From assembly GCF_900110035.1 (NCBI RefSeq), contig NZ_FOCF01000001.1:186001-250000 (forward strand): 64,000 bases of DNA, written 5' to 3'. The notes under the pieces are model-generated. The model ran no database searches. It had not been told where the DNA came from and saw only the letters and a list, made by a program, of their open reading frames with translations. Of this stretch, positions 22,749-31,200 are shown one piece after another. Position numbers and translations under genes: made by a program. This DNA is from Sphingomonas gellani (GTDB lineage: Bacteria > Pseudomonadota > Alphaproteobacteria > Sphingomonadales > Sphingomonadaceae). Within the stretch, counting starts at the first letter, position 1. Each line of letters begins with the position of its first letter.

Positions 22749-24383
22749 TCAGCCGATCGCCCGGCGTGCGGTCGGCAGGGGCACGATCACGGAGCGCGCG
22801 TCCGTCGGCCCGCTGGCGATCAGCAATCCGCGTTCGGCCAGCAACTGGCGCACCTTGGCCGCGCTCATCGGCCGGCCGTACAGATATCCCTGACCCTTGG
22901 CGCAGCCGATGCCGCGCAGCCGCTCCTCCGTGTCGGCATCCTCGATCCCTTCGGCGGTGGTGGGCAGGTTCAGGCTGTCGCCCAACTTCGCGATGGCGGT
23001 GACGATCGCCGCGCTTTCCGGATTCTCGCAGATGGAGGTGACGAAGCTCTTGTCGATCTTGATGCGGTCGAAGGGCAGGGCGCGAAGGTGCGCCAGGCTG
23101 GAATAGCCGGTGCCGAAATCGTCCAGTGCCAGGCGGATGCCCTGGTTCTTGAGGCTGCCCACGATCGATTGCGCGAGCGCCAGATTGTCGAACAGCGAGC
23201 TTTCGGTGATCTCCACCTCCAGCCGGCTGGCGGGAAAGCCGGTTTCGGTCAGCACCTTGATGATCTTCTGGGCGAGCCAGGCATCCTTCAGCTGCCATGG
23301 CGAGATGTTCACCGACAGCGTCAGCGACGGGTGCCAGTCGCGTGCCGCGAGGAAGGCCTGGCGGATGATCGACAGCGACAGGTCCGCGATCATGCCGGTT
23401 TCCTCGGCCACCGGGATGAAGGCCTCCGGACCGATCAGGCCGCGCAGCGGATGCTCCCAGCGCGCCAGCACCTCGAAACCCGACAATTGTCCGGTGGCCA
23501 GATCCACCTGCTGTTCGAAATAGGGCACGATCTGCTGCTGCGGGATGGCGTCGCGCAGGCCCGATTCGACCTCGTTGCGGGCCTGTAGCGCGTGTTCCAT
23601 CGAACGATCGAACCAGGCGAAGCGGTTCCGGCCCGCCGTCTTGGCCGCGTACATGGCGATGTCCGCCGACCGCATCATCGCCTCCACCGACGAACAGTCG
23701 ATGTCGGAACGGTTGAGGCCGATCGACGCGCTGATATGCAGGTGGATACCGTCGAGCGTGATCGGGCGCGACAACCGGGCGAGCAGTCCCTCCGCCGCAC
23801 GCTCCACCGTGTCGGGATGTGCCGGATCGAACAGGAAGGCACAGGCGAACTCGTCGCCGCCCAGGCGTGCCATCATCGCGGTTTGCGGCATCTGGCCTGC
23901 GATCTCGGTCGCGACATGACGCAGCAGCGCGTCACCCACGGCGTGGCCATGCAGGTCGTTGACGGTCTTGAACCGGTCGAGGTCCAGCATCAGCATGGCC
24001 AGCGCCTTGCCGCGACGGGCGGCGAGCGCGAACAGCGCCGCCCCCTCGTCGGCGGCGCTGCGGCGGTTGAGGAAACCGGTCAGCGGATCGTGGGCCGCCA
24101 TGTGCTCCGCGCGCTCGCTGGCGGCGGTCAGGTTGCGGACCTCGCCCGTCATGGCGCGATAGCGACTCCATCCGAGCATGATGATGGCGATGTTGAGCAG
24201 CATGGCGACCAGCAGGGTCTGGTCGATCGTGCTCTCCCGCCCCAACATGTTCGACAGGACGGAGCCCAGCACCATGCTGCCCGTGCCGATGAACAGCAGT
24301 ATCGCCGCACCGGTGACCGGGCCGGTCAGGTATTCGCCGTGCGGCCGCTTCGCCTGCCGTTCCGCTCCGCTTGCCAAAGTCAT
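22749..24383 (-). CDS. Membrane GGDEF-EAL cyclic-di-GMP protein
   Basis: The 544-residue product has two N-terminal membrane helices (ILLFIGTGSMVLGSVL and TLLVAMLLNIAIIMLGW) with no large periplasmic domain. It continues with a GGDEF domain whose signature RLGGDEFACAF is intact, after LMLDLDRFKTVNDLHGHAVG. An EAL domain follows with EVL in place of EAL (GFEVLARWEHP), then VNISPWQL, ITESSLF, LDDFGTGYSSL and KIDKSFV, so the metal-binding residues appear kept. Both synthesis and breakdown of cyclic-di-GMP are possible. The ATG at 24383 gives the expected membrane start. The product probably links to motility and surface polysaccharide control. Confidence 0.88.
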   Translation of the reverse strand: MTLASGAERQAKRPHGEYLTGPVTGAAILLFIGTGSMVLGSVLSNMLGRESTIDQTLLVAMLLNIAIIMLGWSRYRAMTGEVRNLTAASERAEHMAAHDPLTGFLNRRSAADEGAALFALAARRGKALAMLMLDLDRFKTVNDLHGHAVGDALLRHVATEIAGQMPQTAMMARLGGDEFACAFLFDPAHPDTVERAAEGLLARLSRPITLDGIHLHISASIGLNRSDIDCSSVEAMMRSADIAMYAAKTAGRNRFAWFDRSMEHALQARNEVESGLRDAIPQQQIVPYFEQQVDLATGQLSGFEVLARWEHPLRGLIGPEAFIPVAEETGMIADLSLSIIRQAFLAARDWHPSLTLSVNISPWQLKDAWLAQKIIKVLTETGFPASRLEVEITESSLFDNLALAQSIVGSLKNQGIRLALDDFGTGYSSLAHLRALPFDRIKIDKSFVTSICENPESAAIVTAIAKLGDSLNLPTTAEGIEDADTEERLRGIGCAKGQGYLYGRPMSAAKVRQLLAERGLLIASGPTDARSVIVPLPTARRAIG

Positions 24384-24547
24384 CGACAATCCCAACCTGT
24401 TCGTGGCGCGACCCTCGCACGTCACAGGTGTAGAGAGTCTTAAGCCGCTCCCCCTCGCGCTCGACTTGCCTTTCCGACGGATCGGGGGTAGGGCGCACGG
24501 GTTCCGTCGCGGAACGCATGTGACCCTGCGCCCACGGGCGTACGCTG

Positions 24548-24571
24548 GCCGGCGAGGTTTCGCCCGCCGGC
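24548..24571 (+). promoter_or_regulatory. Hairpin in the ffh leader
   Basis: GCCGGCG at 24548-24554 and CGCCGGC at 24565-24571 form a perfect 7-bp stem, followed by a T-rich GTTTCTTGCGTTT. It lies 40 bp before the ffh start, within the 227-bp gap between ffh and the divergent GGDEF-EAL gene. It could be an attenuator or a structure in the 5' leader. No other element is clear in that gap. Confidence 0.35.
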
Positions 24572-24610
24572 GTTTCTTGCGTTTGGTGGCTTGTATGGGG
24601 TTTTGAGGCG

Positions 24611-26119
24611 ATGTTCGACAGTCTGAGCGACCGGCTTGGCGGCGTCTTCGATCGCCTGCGCGGACGCGGCGCACTGACGGAGGCGGACGTCCGCACCGCG
24701 ATGCGCGAAGTGCGCGTGGCGCTGCTGGAGGCGGACGTGGCGCTGCCCGTGGCGCGCAAGTTCGTCGACGACGTCACCGAAAAGGCGGTCGGCCAGAACG
24801 TCCTGCGCTCGGTCACGCCGGGGCAGCAGGTCGTCAAGATCGTCAACGACGCGCTGGTCGAGATGCTGGGCGCCGACGAGGCCGAGCTGGAACTGAACGT
24901 CGCGCCGCCCGCCATCGTGATGGTGGTCGGTCTGCAGGGATCGGGTAAGACCACCACCACGGCCAAGATCGCGCGTCGGCTGAAGGGGCGCGACGGCAAG
25001 AAGGTCATGATGGCCTCGCTGGACGTGAACCGTCCGGCGGCACAGGAACAGCTTGCGACGCTGGGCGGGCAGGTCGAGGTCGCGACCCTGCCGATCATCG
25101 CCGGGCAGCAGCCGGTCGACATCGCGCGTCGCGCGCTGTCCGCGGCGAAGCTGCAGGGTTTCGACGTGCTGATGCTCGACACCGCCGGCCGACTGCATGT
25201 CGATCAGGCGTTGATGGATGAGATGAAGGCGGTCGCCGACATCGCCCGGCCGCAGGAAATCCTGCTGGTCGTCGACTCGCTGACCGGCCAGGACGCGGTC
25301 AACGTCGCGCAGAACTTCTCCGACCAGGTGCCGCTGACCGGCGTGGTGCTGACCCGCATGGACGGCGACGCACGCGGCGGTGCTGCCCTGTCAATGCGTG
25401 CCGTCACCGGCAAGCCGATCAAGTTCGCGGGCACCGGCGAAAAGCTGGACGCGCTGGAGGCATTTCACCCCAGCCGTGTCGCCGGTCGCATCCTGGGCAT
25501 GGGTGACGTGGTTTCGCTGGTCGAGCGCGCCGCCGAGTCGATCCAGCAGGAAGATGCCGAGCGCATGGCGACCCGGCTCGCCAAGGGCCAGTTCGACATG
25601 AACGACCTGCGCGGCCAGCTGGCGCAGATGAAGCGCATGGGCGGCCTGGGTGCGCTGGCCGGCATGATGCCCGGCATGAAGAAGGCGCAGGCCGCGATGA
25701 ACGCGGTGCCGGGCAGCGACAAGGTGCTCGTCCATATGGACGCGATCATCGGATCGATGACGGTCAAGGAGCGGTCGAAGCCCGACCTGATCAACGCCAA
25801 GCGCAAGATCCGCATCGCCAAGGGATCGGGCACCACGGTGCAGGAGGTGAACAGGCTCCTGAAGATGCACCAGGAAATGTCCACCGCCATGAAGAAGATC
25901 AAGAAGATGGGCGGCATCAAGGGGATGCTGTCCATGCTGGGCAAGGGCGGTCTGGGCGGCCTCGGCAACGCGCTGGGCGGCCCGGACATGGGCGAGATGA
26001 TGACCAAGGCGGGGGGCGGCAGCGGCCTTCCCGGCCTGGGCGGGATGGGCAAGGGGCCAGGCGGTATGCCGAACCTGCCGCCCGAGCTCGCCAATCTGCT
26101 CAACAAGACCAAGAAATAA
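24611..26119 (+). CDS. ffh: Signal recognition particle protein Ffh
   Basis: The 502-residue GTPase binds signal sequences and 4.5S RNA and delivers ribosomes to FtsY. The N domain starts [18 protein letters not shown]. The G domain has G1 [35 protein letters not shown] and [14 protein letters not shown]. The M domain is methionine-rich ([19 protein letters not shown] and [17 protein letters not shown]) and ends in a Gly/Met/Pro tail. It is followed after 35 bp by rpsP, the standard ffh-rpsP-rimM-trmD-rplS order of many bacteria. Confidence 0.97.
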   Translation: MFDSLSDRLGGVFDRLRGRGALTEADVRTAMREVRVALLEADVALPVARKFVDDVTEKAVGQNVLRSVTPGQQVVKIVNDALVEMLGADEAELELNVAPPAIVMVVGLQGSGKTTTTAKIARRLKGRDGKKVMMASLDVNRPAAQEQLATLGGQVEVATLPIIAGQQPVDIARRALSAAKLQGFDVLMLDTAGRLHVDQALMDEMKAVADIARPQEILLVVDSLTGQDAVNVAQNFSDQVPLTGVVLTRMDGDARGGAALSMRAVTGKPIKFAGTGEKLDALEAFHPSRVAGRILGMGDVVSLVERAAESIQQEDAERMATRLAKGQFDMNDLRGQLAQMKRMGGLGALAGMMPGMKKAQAAMNAVPGSDKVLVHMDAIIGSMTVKERSKPDLINAKRKIRIAKGSGTTVQEVNRLLKMHQEMSTAMKKIKKMGGIKGMLSMLGKGGLGGLGNALGGPDMGEMMTKAGGGSGLPGLGGMGKGPGGMPNLPPELANLLNKTKK

Positions 26120-26154
26120 GTCGGTTCAACACTTCAAACCAAGGAAGACTATCA

Positions 26155-26538
26155 ATGGCTCTCAGCATTCGCCTGTCGCGTGGCGGTTCCAAGAAGCGTC
26201 CGTACTATCGCATCGTCGTCGCCGATGCGCGCTCGCCCCGTGACGGCAAGTTCATCGAGAAGATCGGCAACTACAACCCGCTGCTCGCCAAAGATTCCGA
26301 CCAGCGCATCCAGCTCGATGCAGAGCGCGCCAAGCACTGGCTGAGCGTCGGTGCGCAGCCGACCGACCGCGTTGCGCGCTTCCTGGACGCCGCCGGCGTG
26401 CGTGAGCGTGCGGCCCGCCAGAACCCGAAGAAGGGCGAGCCGGGCGAGAAGGCCAAGGAGCGCGCCGAGGAGCGTGCCGAGAAGGCGAAGGCCGCCGAGG
26501 AAGCCGCCAACGCACCGGCCGAAGCGACCGCGGAATAA
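26155..26538 (+). CDS. rpsP: 30S ribosomal protein S16
   Basis: The 127-residue product is bS16, which binds 16S rRNA during 30S assembly. The first 80 residues are the conserved core ([51 protein letters not shown]). A 45-residue tail rich in Ala, Glu, Lys and Arg follows; such low-complexity tails are common in alphaproteobacterial S16. A clear AAGGAAG sequence precedes the ATG. It is separated from rimM by 215 bp, an unusually long gap for this operon. Confidence 0.97.
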   Translation: MALSIRLSRGGSKKRPYYRIVVADARSPRDGKFIEKIGNYNPLLAKDSDQRIQLDAERAKHWLSVGAQPTDRVARFLDAAGVRERAARQNPKKGEPGEKAKERAEERAEKAKAAEEAANAPAEATAE

Positions 26539-26602
26539 CATTCGGCATCGGATCGCGGCATCATGCGTTTCCTTGGTTCAACAGCCAATGGAGTAGCGCG
26601 TG

Positions 26603-26734
26603 ATGCCCGACCGGGACCAGAACAAGGGTGATGACCAGCCAGATGCCAGCAACGAAGGCGTCTCGAACACCGAACCGGCCGAAGGTGCGGACGACAGCCC
26701 AGGTGGAAACCAGGGATCGCCGGCCGCTGACTAA
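26603..26734 (+). CDS. Candidate 43-residue acidic small protein
   Basis: An ATG at 26603 is preceded by GGAG at a 9-bp spacing and opens a 43-codon frame to TAA at 26732-26734. The product begins MPDRDQNKGDDQPDASNE and is very acidic and Gly/Ser/Pro-rich, probably unfolded. Third-position GC (about 69 percent) is lower than in the neighbouring genes. A frame on the opposite strand (26755 to 26561) encodes a membrane-like helix and competes with it. It could be a real small gene in the rpsP-rimM gap or a chance frame. Confidence 0.35.
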   Translation: MPDRDQNKGDDQPDASNEGVSNTEPAEGADDSPGGNQGSPAAD

Positions 26735-26753
26735 GCCTGCGGGCGAGGTTGTC

Positions 26754-27194
26754 ATGGCGGTCGTCACCGGCGCGCATGGCATCGGCGGTGAGGTGCGGCT
26801 GAAGCTCTTCACCGAAGATCTGTCGGGGTACACCGTCTTCAATGGCGGTTCCTTGACGGTGAAGAGCCTGCGCGGCCTGATCGCCCGCTTCGCCGAGGTC
26901 GGCGATCGTTCGGCGGCGGAGGCGTTGCGGGGTACGGAATTGACCGTGCCGCGCAGCACGCTGCCTGCGTTGAAAGAGGGTGAGTATTACCACGCCGATC
27001 TGATCGGCCTTCCGGTGGTGCTGACCACGGGCGAGGCGGTCGGTCTCGTAGCATTGGTCGAGAATTTCGGCGCAGGTGACGTGATCGAAATCGAGCGGCC
27101 TGATGGCAAGCGGTTCATGGTGCCTATGCGGCCAGAGGCGGTGCCCGAATGGAGTGCTGAGCGGCTGGTCGTGGAACCTGCCTACGCGGAGTAG
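26754..27194 (+). CDS. rimM: 16S rRNA processing protein RimM
   Basis: The 146-residue product helps mature the 30S head and binds S19. The N-terminal RimM domain starts at AVVTGAHGIGGEVRLKLFTED, and the PRC-barrel-like C-terminal half has YYHADLIGLPVVLTTGEAVG and FMVPMRPEAVP. The protein is slightly short for the family (about 160-175 residues) because the ATG at 26754, with GGGCGAGG just upstream, places the start very close to the conserved motif. An upstream GTG at 26703 could add 17 residues but has no ribosome-binding site. The gene normally precedes trmD, which here is 1.2 kb away. Confidence 0.92.
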   Translation: MAVVTGAHGIGGEVRLKLFTEDLSGYTVFNGGSLTVKSLRGLIARFAEVGDRSAAEALRGTELTVPRSTLPALKEGEYYHADLIGLPVVLTTGEAVGLVALVENFGAGDVIEIERPDGKRFMVPMRPEAVPEWSAERLVVEPAYAE

Positions 27195-27398
27195 GGGCGA
27201 CGCGCCTTTAATGTGGGACGGTCCGGTCGCTCAGGTGTCGGATGACCGGACGTCAGCTAGATTTACTGGGGCTTACCCGATTTGCGGCGACCAGTGCCGT
27301 TTTTGCTTGAGCTGCTGGCCCACCTGAACGTCGTATTCTACGTCAGAGCGGATCGTCGCGCTGAACAACTTCAAACGGGGCTTCCCTCCTCGGAGGAA

Positions 27399-28313
27399 TC
27401 AACGCCAGAGTGGCGCGCGCTCGCTCAGCAGGTTGCGGATCGTCGTTGCTGCCACGCCGGCCTCGCCCATGGCGTGGCTGATCTGATCCAGCCCCTTCAC
27501 CACATCGCCCGCCGCGAACAGGCCCGGGATGCTGGTCCGCTGGTGATCGTCGACCTCCATGCATCCTTCGTCGGTCGCATTGGCGCCCGCATCGACCGCG
27601 AGTTCGGATCGTATCTGCGACCCAAGTGCCGGATAGATGCTGTCGAACGACAGGCGCCCGGCGGCGGTGTCGAGCGCCATGCGGTCGCCCTCGATCGCCC
27701 AGCCGCCGCACGGCCCATCGACCCGCGCGATGCCGGCCTCGTCCAGCTTTTTACGGCAGGCGTCGTCCAGCATGTGCTCCGCCTCGGGTGCGATCAGCGT
27801 GACGTCGCGGGTGTAGCCGCGCAGGAACAGTGCTTCGCGCATCCCGTGGTCGCCCGTCCCGACGATGCCGACCCGCTTGTCGGTGACCTCATACCCGTCG
27901 CAGATCGGGCAATAACGCAGCAGCCCGCGTGCCAGGCCTTCATCGTGGACGTCGTTCGGCATGTTCGGCCGGTTGTTCACCACACCCGTCGCCAGCAGAA
28001 CCGTCCGGGCCGCAAAGGCGCGATCGCCCGCGAACACGGTGAAGTTTTCCCCGTCTCGCTCGATCCGCGTCACCGCAACCGCCTCCCGCACCGCCCCGAA
28101 GCGTTCGGCCTGCCGCCGCATGAGAAGCAGCAGGTCGGTACCAGGGATGCCGTCGGGATAGCCGGCATGATTGTTCGTCCGCGGGATCAGCGCGGCACGG
28201 CTGGAGCCGCCGTCGAACAACCGGATCGAGAGCAGGAAGCGGGACAAGTAGATCGCCGCGGTGAGACCGGCCGGCCCTGCGCCGATGATGATGCAGTCGT
28301 CGATGTCTTTCAT
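27399..28313 (-). CDS. Thioredoxin-reductase-like FAD oxidoreductase
   Basis: The 304-residue flavoprotein has the two-domain layout of thioredoxin reductase. The FAD motif is GAGPAGLTAAIYLSR (11-25), the redox pair is Cys135/Cys138 in YCPICDGYE, and the C-terminal FAD segment is LFAAGDVV. The second nucleotide-binding site reads GIVGTGDHGMREALFL and is followed by VTLIAPEAEH. The HRRxxxR motif that binds NADPH phosphate in classical TrxR is absent, so the electron donor may be NADH, ferredoxin or something else. It lies convergent to rimM inside the rpsP-rplS ribosomal cluster. A perfect TCCTCGGAGGA palindrome near 27385 and about 200 bp without genes separate it from rimM. Confidence 0.85.
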   Translation of the reverse strand: MKDIDDCIIIGAGPAGLTAAIYLSRFLLSIRLFDGGSSRAALIPRTNNHAGYPDGIPGTDLLLLMRRQAERFGAVREAVAVTRIERDGENFTVFAGDRAFAARTVLLATGVVNNRPNMPNDVHDEGLARGLLRYCPICDGYEVTDKRVGIVGTGDHGMREALFLRGYTRDVTLIAPEAEHMLDDACRKKLDEAGIARVDGPCGGWAIEGDRMALDTAAGRLSFDSIYPALGSQIRSELAVDAGANATDEGCMEVDDHQRTSIPGLFAAGDVVKGLDQISHAMGEAGVAATTIRNLLSERAPLWR

Positions 28314-28406
28314 CTCGCCCGCGCAACAACCCAGCCGCCGCTATCGTTCCCGATCGCGGCAGGGCTTGCTTGCCGGGCGCCTGCGCAGCGGCGATAGGCA
28401 CATGCC

Positions 28407-29132
28407 ATGACCTTCGCCGCGACCGTGCTGACGCTGTACCCCGAGATGTTTCCCGGCCCGTTGGGCGCGTCCATCGCGGGCAGGGCGCTTCGGGAGGGAC
28501 GCTGGGCGTGTCGCACCGTCCAGATCCGCGACTTCGCGACGGACAAGCACCGCTCCGTCGACGACACGCCGGCGGGCGGTGGCGCCGGCATGGTACTGCG
28601 CCCCGACGTGGTGGCAGCGGCGCTCGACAGCGTGGCGGAACCCCACCCGGTGATCGCGCTGACCCCGCGCGGACGACCGCTGGACCAGGAGCGGGTGCGC
28701 GAACTGGCGGCCGGTGGCGGAGTCACCTTGCTGTGCGGCCGTTTCGAGGGATTCGACCAGCGCCTGTTCGAGGCGCGAGCGGTCGAGGAGGTCTCGATCG
28801 GCGACTATATCCTGTCGGGCGGCGAGATGGGCGCGCTGGTGCTGCTGGATGCTTGCATTCGGCTGCTTCCCGGCGTAATGGGCGCGCCGTCCAGCGGGGT
28901 CGAGGAAAGCTTCGAAAGCGGCCTTCTCGAATATCCGCATTATACCCGACCAGTGACATGGGAAGGGCGCACGATCCCCGAAGTGCTGCGATCGGGGGAT
29001 CATGCGAGGATCGCCGCCTGGCGTCATGCCCAGGCGGAGACCGATACACGGCTAAGGCGGCCGGACCTTTGGGAGCGCCATGTCGGCGCTCGGGTCGGGT
29101 CGCCCTCTGGCGCGCGGCGCGAGAAGGACTGA
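28407..29132 (+). CDS. trmD: tRNA (guanine-N1)-methyltransferase TrmD
   Basis: The 241-residue SPOUT enzyme methylates G37 of tRNAs. Motifs are clear: [18 protein letters not shown], the flexible-loop segment [16 protein letters not shown], the [10 protein letters not shown] patch and the knot [19 protein letters not shown]. The C-terminal domain has LEYPHYTRP and [10 protein letters not shown]. It is 94 bp from the divergent thioredoxin-reductase-like gene and 4 bp from rplS. The classical order rimM-trmD-rplS is kept apart from that insertion. Confidence 0.96.
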   Translation: MTFAATVLTLYPEMFPGPLGASIAGRALREGRWACRTVQIRDFATDKHRSVDDTPAGGGAGMVLRPDVVAAALDSVAEPHPVIALTPRGRPLDQERVRELAAGGGVTLLCGRFEGFDQRLFEARAVEEVSIGDYILSGGEMGALVLLDACIRLLPGVMGAPSSGVEESFESGLLEYPHYTRPVTWEGRTIPEVLRSGDHARIAAWRHAQAETDTRLRRPDLWERHVGARVGSPSGARREKD

Positions 29133-29136
29133 GTTC

Positions 29137-29529
29137 ATGAACATCATCCAGCAGATCGAGGCGGAGCAGATCGCCAAGCTGACCGGCCAGCGTGCGATCC
29201 CCGAATTCCGTCCGGGCGACACGCTGAAGGTCGGCGTGAAGGTCGTCGAGGGCGAGCGTACCCGCGTTCAGGCCTATGAGGGCGTGTGCATCGCACGGGC
29301 CAACAAGGGCATGGGTTCGTCGTTCACCGTCCGCAAGATGAGCTTTGGCGAGGGCGTCGAGCGCGTGTTCCCGCTCTACTCGCCGAACATCGATTCGATC
29401 GAGGTGGTCCGCAAGGGTGCGGTGCGTCGCGCCAAGCTGTACTATCTGCGTGGCCGCACCGGTAAGTCGGCGCGTATCGCGGAGCGTCGCGACACCCGTC
29501 CGGCCAAGGGCACCGCGGCCGCCGAGTAA
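29137..29529 (+). CDS. rplS: 50S ribosomal protein L19
   Basis: The 130-residue bL19 protein sits at the 30S-50S interface. The start [15 protein letters not shown], the core [20 protein letters not shown] and [19 protein letters not shown], and [17 protein letters not shown] are all typical. The ATG at 29137 has AGAAGGA 8 bp upstream. A strong hairpin terminator follows 27 bp after the stop. Confidence 0.97.
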   Translation: MNIIQQIEAEQIAKLTGQRAIPEFRPGDTLKVGVKVVEGERTRVQAYEGVCIARANKGMGSSFTVRKMSFGEGVERVFPLYSPNIDSIEVVRKGAVRRAKLYYLRGRTGKSARIAERRDTRPAKGTAAAE

Positions 29530-29556
29530 GCGACCGGCCCTTCATGGTCACGAACG

Positions 29557-29590
29557 CGGCCGTCCTTCCCAATCGGAAGGGCGGCCGTTT
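29557..29590 (+). terminator. Rho-independent terminator after rplS
   Basis: CGGCCGTCCTTCC at 29557-29569 pairs with GGAAGGGCGGCCG at 29575-29587 over 13 bp with one G-U pair and a 5-base loop. A short T-run (TTTCGCGTT) follows. It closes the ffh-rplS ribosomal cluster. Confidence 0.85.
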
Positions 29591-29691
29591 CGCGTTACAG
29601 GACCGCGACGCCGTCAGTGGTGGGGTAGGACGTGTGCGATTCAGCGGCCCCGATGCCGGTCTGGCTGACAGCGAACGGCCGCCGCTGCATA

Positions 29692-31050
29692 GTGAGATCA
29701 TGTCAGGCCTGCATAGACGGGAGCGCTGAGATCACTGTAACCTCCCAAGTCCCGGTCCCGACGGACGAGCCCGATGGTGCCCCGCGCCTGCCCAGCCTGG
29801 ACATCCTGCGCGGGCTGGCGATCATGGGCATATTGTTCATGAACATCAACGACACGGGCGCGTCGATGAACGCGTCGTTCGGCGATGTGCGGCATCTGGG
29901 CTGGAGCGCCCCCGACAGGGTAGCGTGGTGGCTGCGCGCGGTGTTCGCGGACGGCACCGCGCGCGGCGTGCTGGAGATGCTGTTCGGCGTGGGCATGGTG
30001 ATCCTGACGGCGCGCTTTGCGGAGAGGGGCGGGGAGGGCGCGGCGCTGCTGCGCTATGGCTGGCGCAATGCCGTGCTGTTCGCCTTGGGCATCGCCCATG
30101 TCCTGATCCTGTTGTGGCCGGGCGACATCCTGCACACCTACGCCATCGCGGCGTTGCTGATCTTTCCGCTGCGCCATGCCAGGCCGCGCCTGTTGCTGAC
30201 GCTCGGCCTGTCGCTCGCGACGTTGCAACTGGTGGGCGGCGGGCTGGGCTATATGGATGCCCGGCAGGAGGCGATCGTCTATCGCACCTCGACCGCGCAC
30301 CTGACGGCACATGAGCCGCTGACCCGGGAGGAGCGGGCGGCTGTCGACCACCGAGCGGAACGGGATCGCCGGCTGGCCAAGGAGATGCGAGCCGCCGTCG
30401 AGGAGGATGCGGCGCGCACGGGAACGGCGATGCAGTGGGTCCAATACCAGTGGCGTCAGGCGTGGACGTTGCAGGCCGAGGGTCTCGAGCCCTTTGTGGT
30501 GTTGGAGGCGTGGGCGACGATGCTGATCGGCGCGGCCTTGTTTAAGCTCGGCTGGTTGCAGGGCGAGCAATCGGCGCGCTGGTACGGGCGCGCGGCGCTG
30601 ATCGTCTACGCCCTCGCGCTGGTGCTGCGGGTGACGGAAGCGACGGAGAGCATGAGCTTCATGGATGCGCCGCACTTGTCCGACGCCACATCGGAATATG
30701 GCCGCTTGTCCATGTCGCTCGGCCATGTGCTGCTGGTGAACTGGCTGCTGGCGAGCGGGCGGGGTGGGCGCTGGTTGCGTCCTTTCGCGGCGGCGGGGCG
30801 GTCGGCGCTGAGCCTCTATATCCTGCAAACGCTGGTGATGCTGTGGCTGCTGTTCCCGCCATGGGGATTGCGGCTTTACGGGCAGTTCGGATGGGCGTCG
30901 CTGATGGTGCTGGCGGCCGTCATTGACACGGCGCTGCTGGTATTGGCGGTGTGGTGGATGCGCCGTTTCCGCATCGCACCCGTCGAATGGGCGTGGCGGT
31001 CGATCGTTGCTGGACGCGCGCTGCCGTTTCGTCGCACCGAGCGGGGGTGA
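29692..31050 (+). CDS. DUF418 multispanning membrane protein
   Basis: The 452-residue product belongs to the DUF418/YeiB membrane family. It starts with the characteristic RLPSLDILRGLAIMGILFMN and has about eight hydrophobic segments. The C-terminal DUF418 domain has LGHVLLVNWLL and RSALSLYILQTLVMLWLL. Members are proposed transporters or envelope proteins; the role is not established. The start is unclear. The GTG at 29692 is the nearest legal codon before the conserved region but has no ribosome-binding site, while an ATG at 29653 in the same frame is equally unsupported. It is preceded by the rplS terminator. Confidence 0.78.
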   Translation: MRSCQACIDGSAEITVTSQVPVPTDEPDGAPRLPSLDILRGLAIMGILFMNINDTGASMNASFGDVRHLGWSAPDRVAWWLRAVFADGTARGVLEMLFGVGMVILTARFAERGGEGAALLRYGWRNAVLFALGIAHVLILLWPGDILHTYAIAALLIFPLRHARPRLLLTLGLSLATLQLVGGGLGYMDARQEAIVYRTSTAHLTAHEPLTREERAAVDHRAERDRRLAKEMRAAVEEDAARTGTAMQWVQYQWRQAWTLQAEGLEPFVVLEAWATMLIGAALFKLGWLQGEQSARWYGRAALIVYALALVLRVTEATESMSFMDAPHLSDATSEYGRLSMSLGHVLLVNWLLASGRGGRWLRPFAAAGRSALSLYILQTLVMLWLLFPPWGLRLYGQFGWASLMVLAAVIDTALLVLAVWWMRRFRIAPVEWAWRSIVAGRALPFRRTERG

Positions 31051-31200
31051 CGCACGCGTTTTCGCTGTCATCGCCGCCTGATCTTTGCCACCAAGCGCGC
31101 GTGTTGGTCCGATCCGCCCTGCCACCCCTGCGCCGCGCGGTGACGACGCACCCGAATGTTCAAAGCGGCGTGTCCAGCGTCGCCATGCTGGAGCCCCTCG

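Noticed and set aside
24384..24610. Possible 4.5S RNA or tRNA gene in the gap before ffh
   Set aside because: No tRNA cloverleaf or SRP RNA loop motif could be found; only a short hairpin is present.
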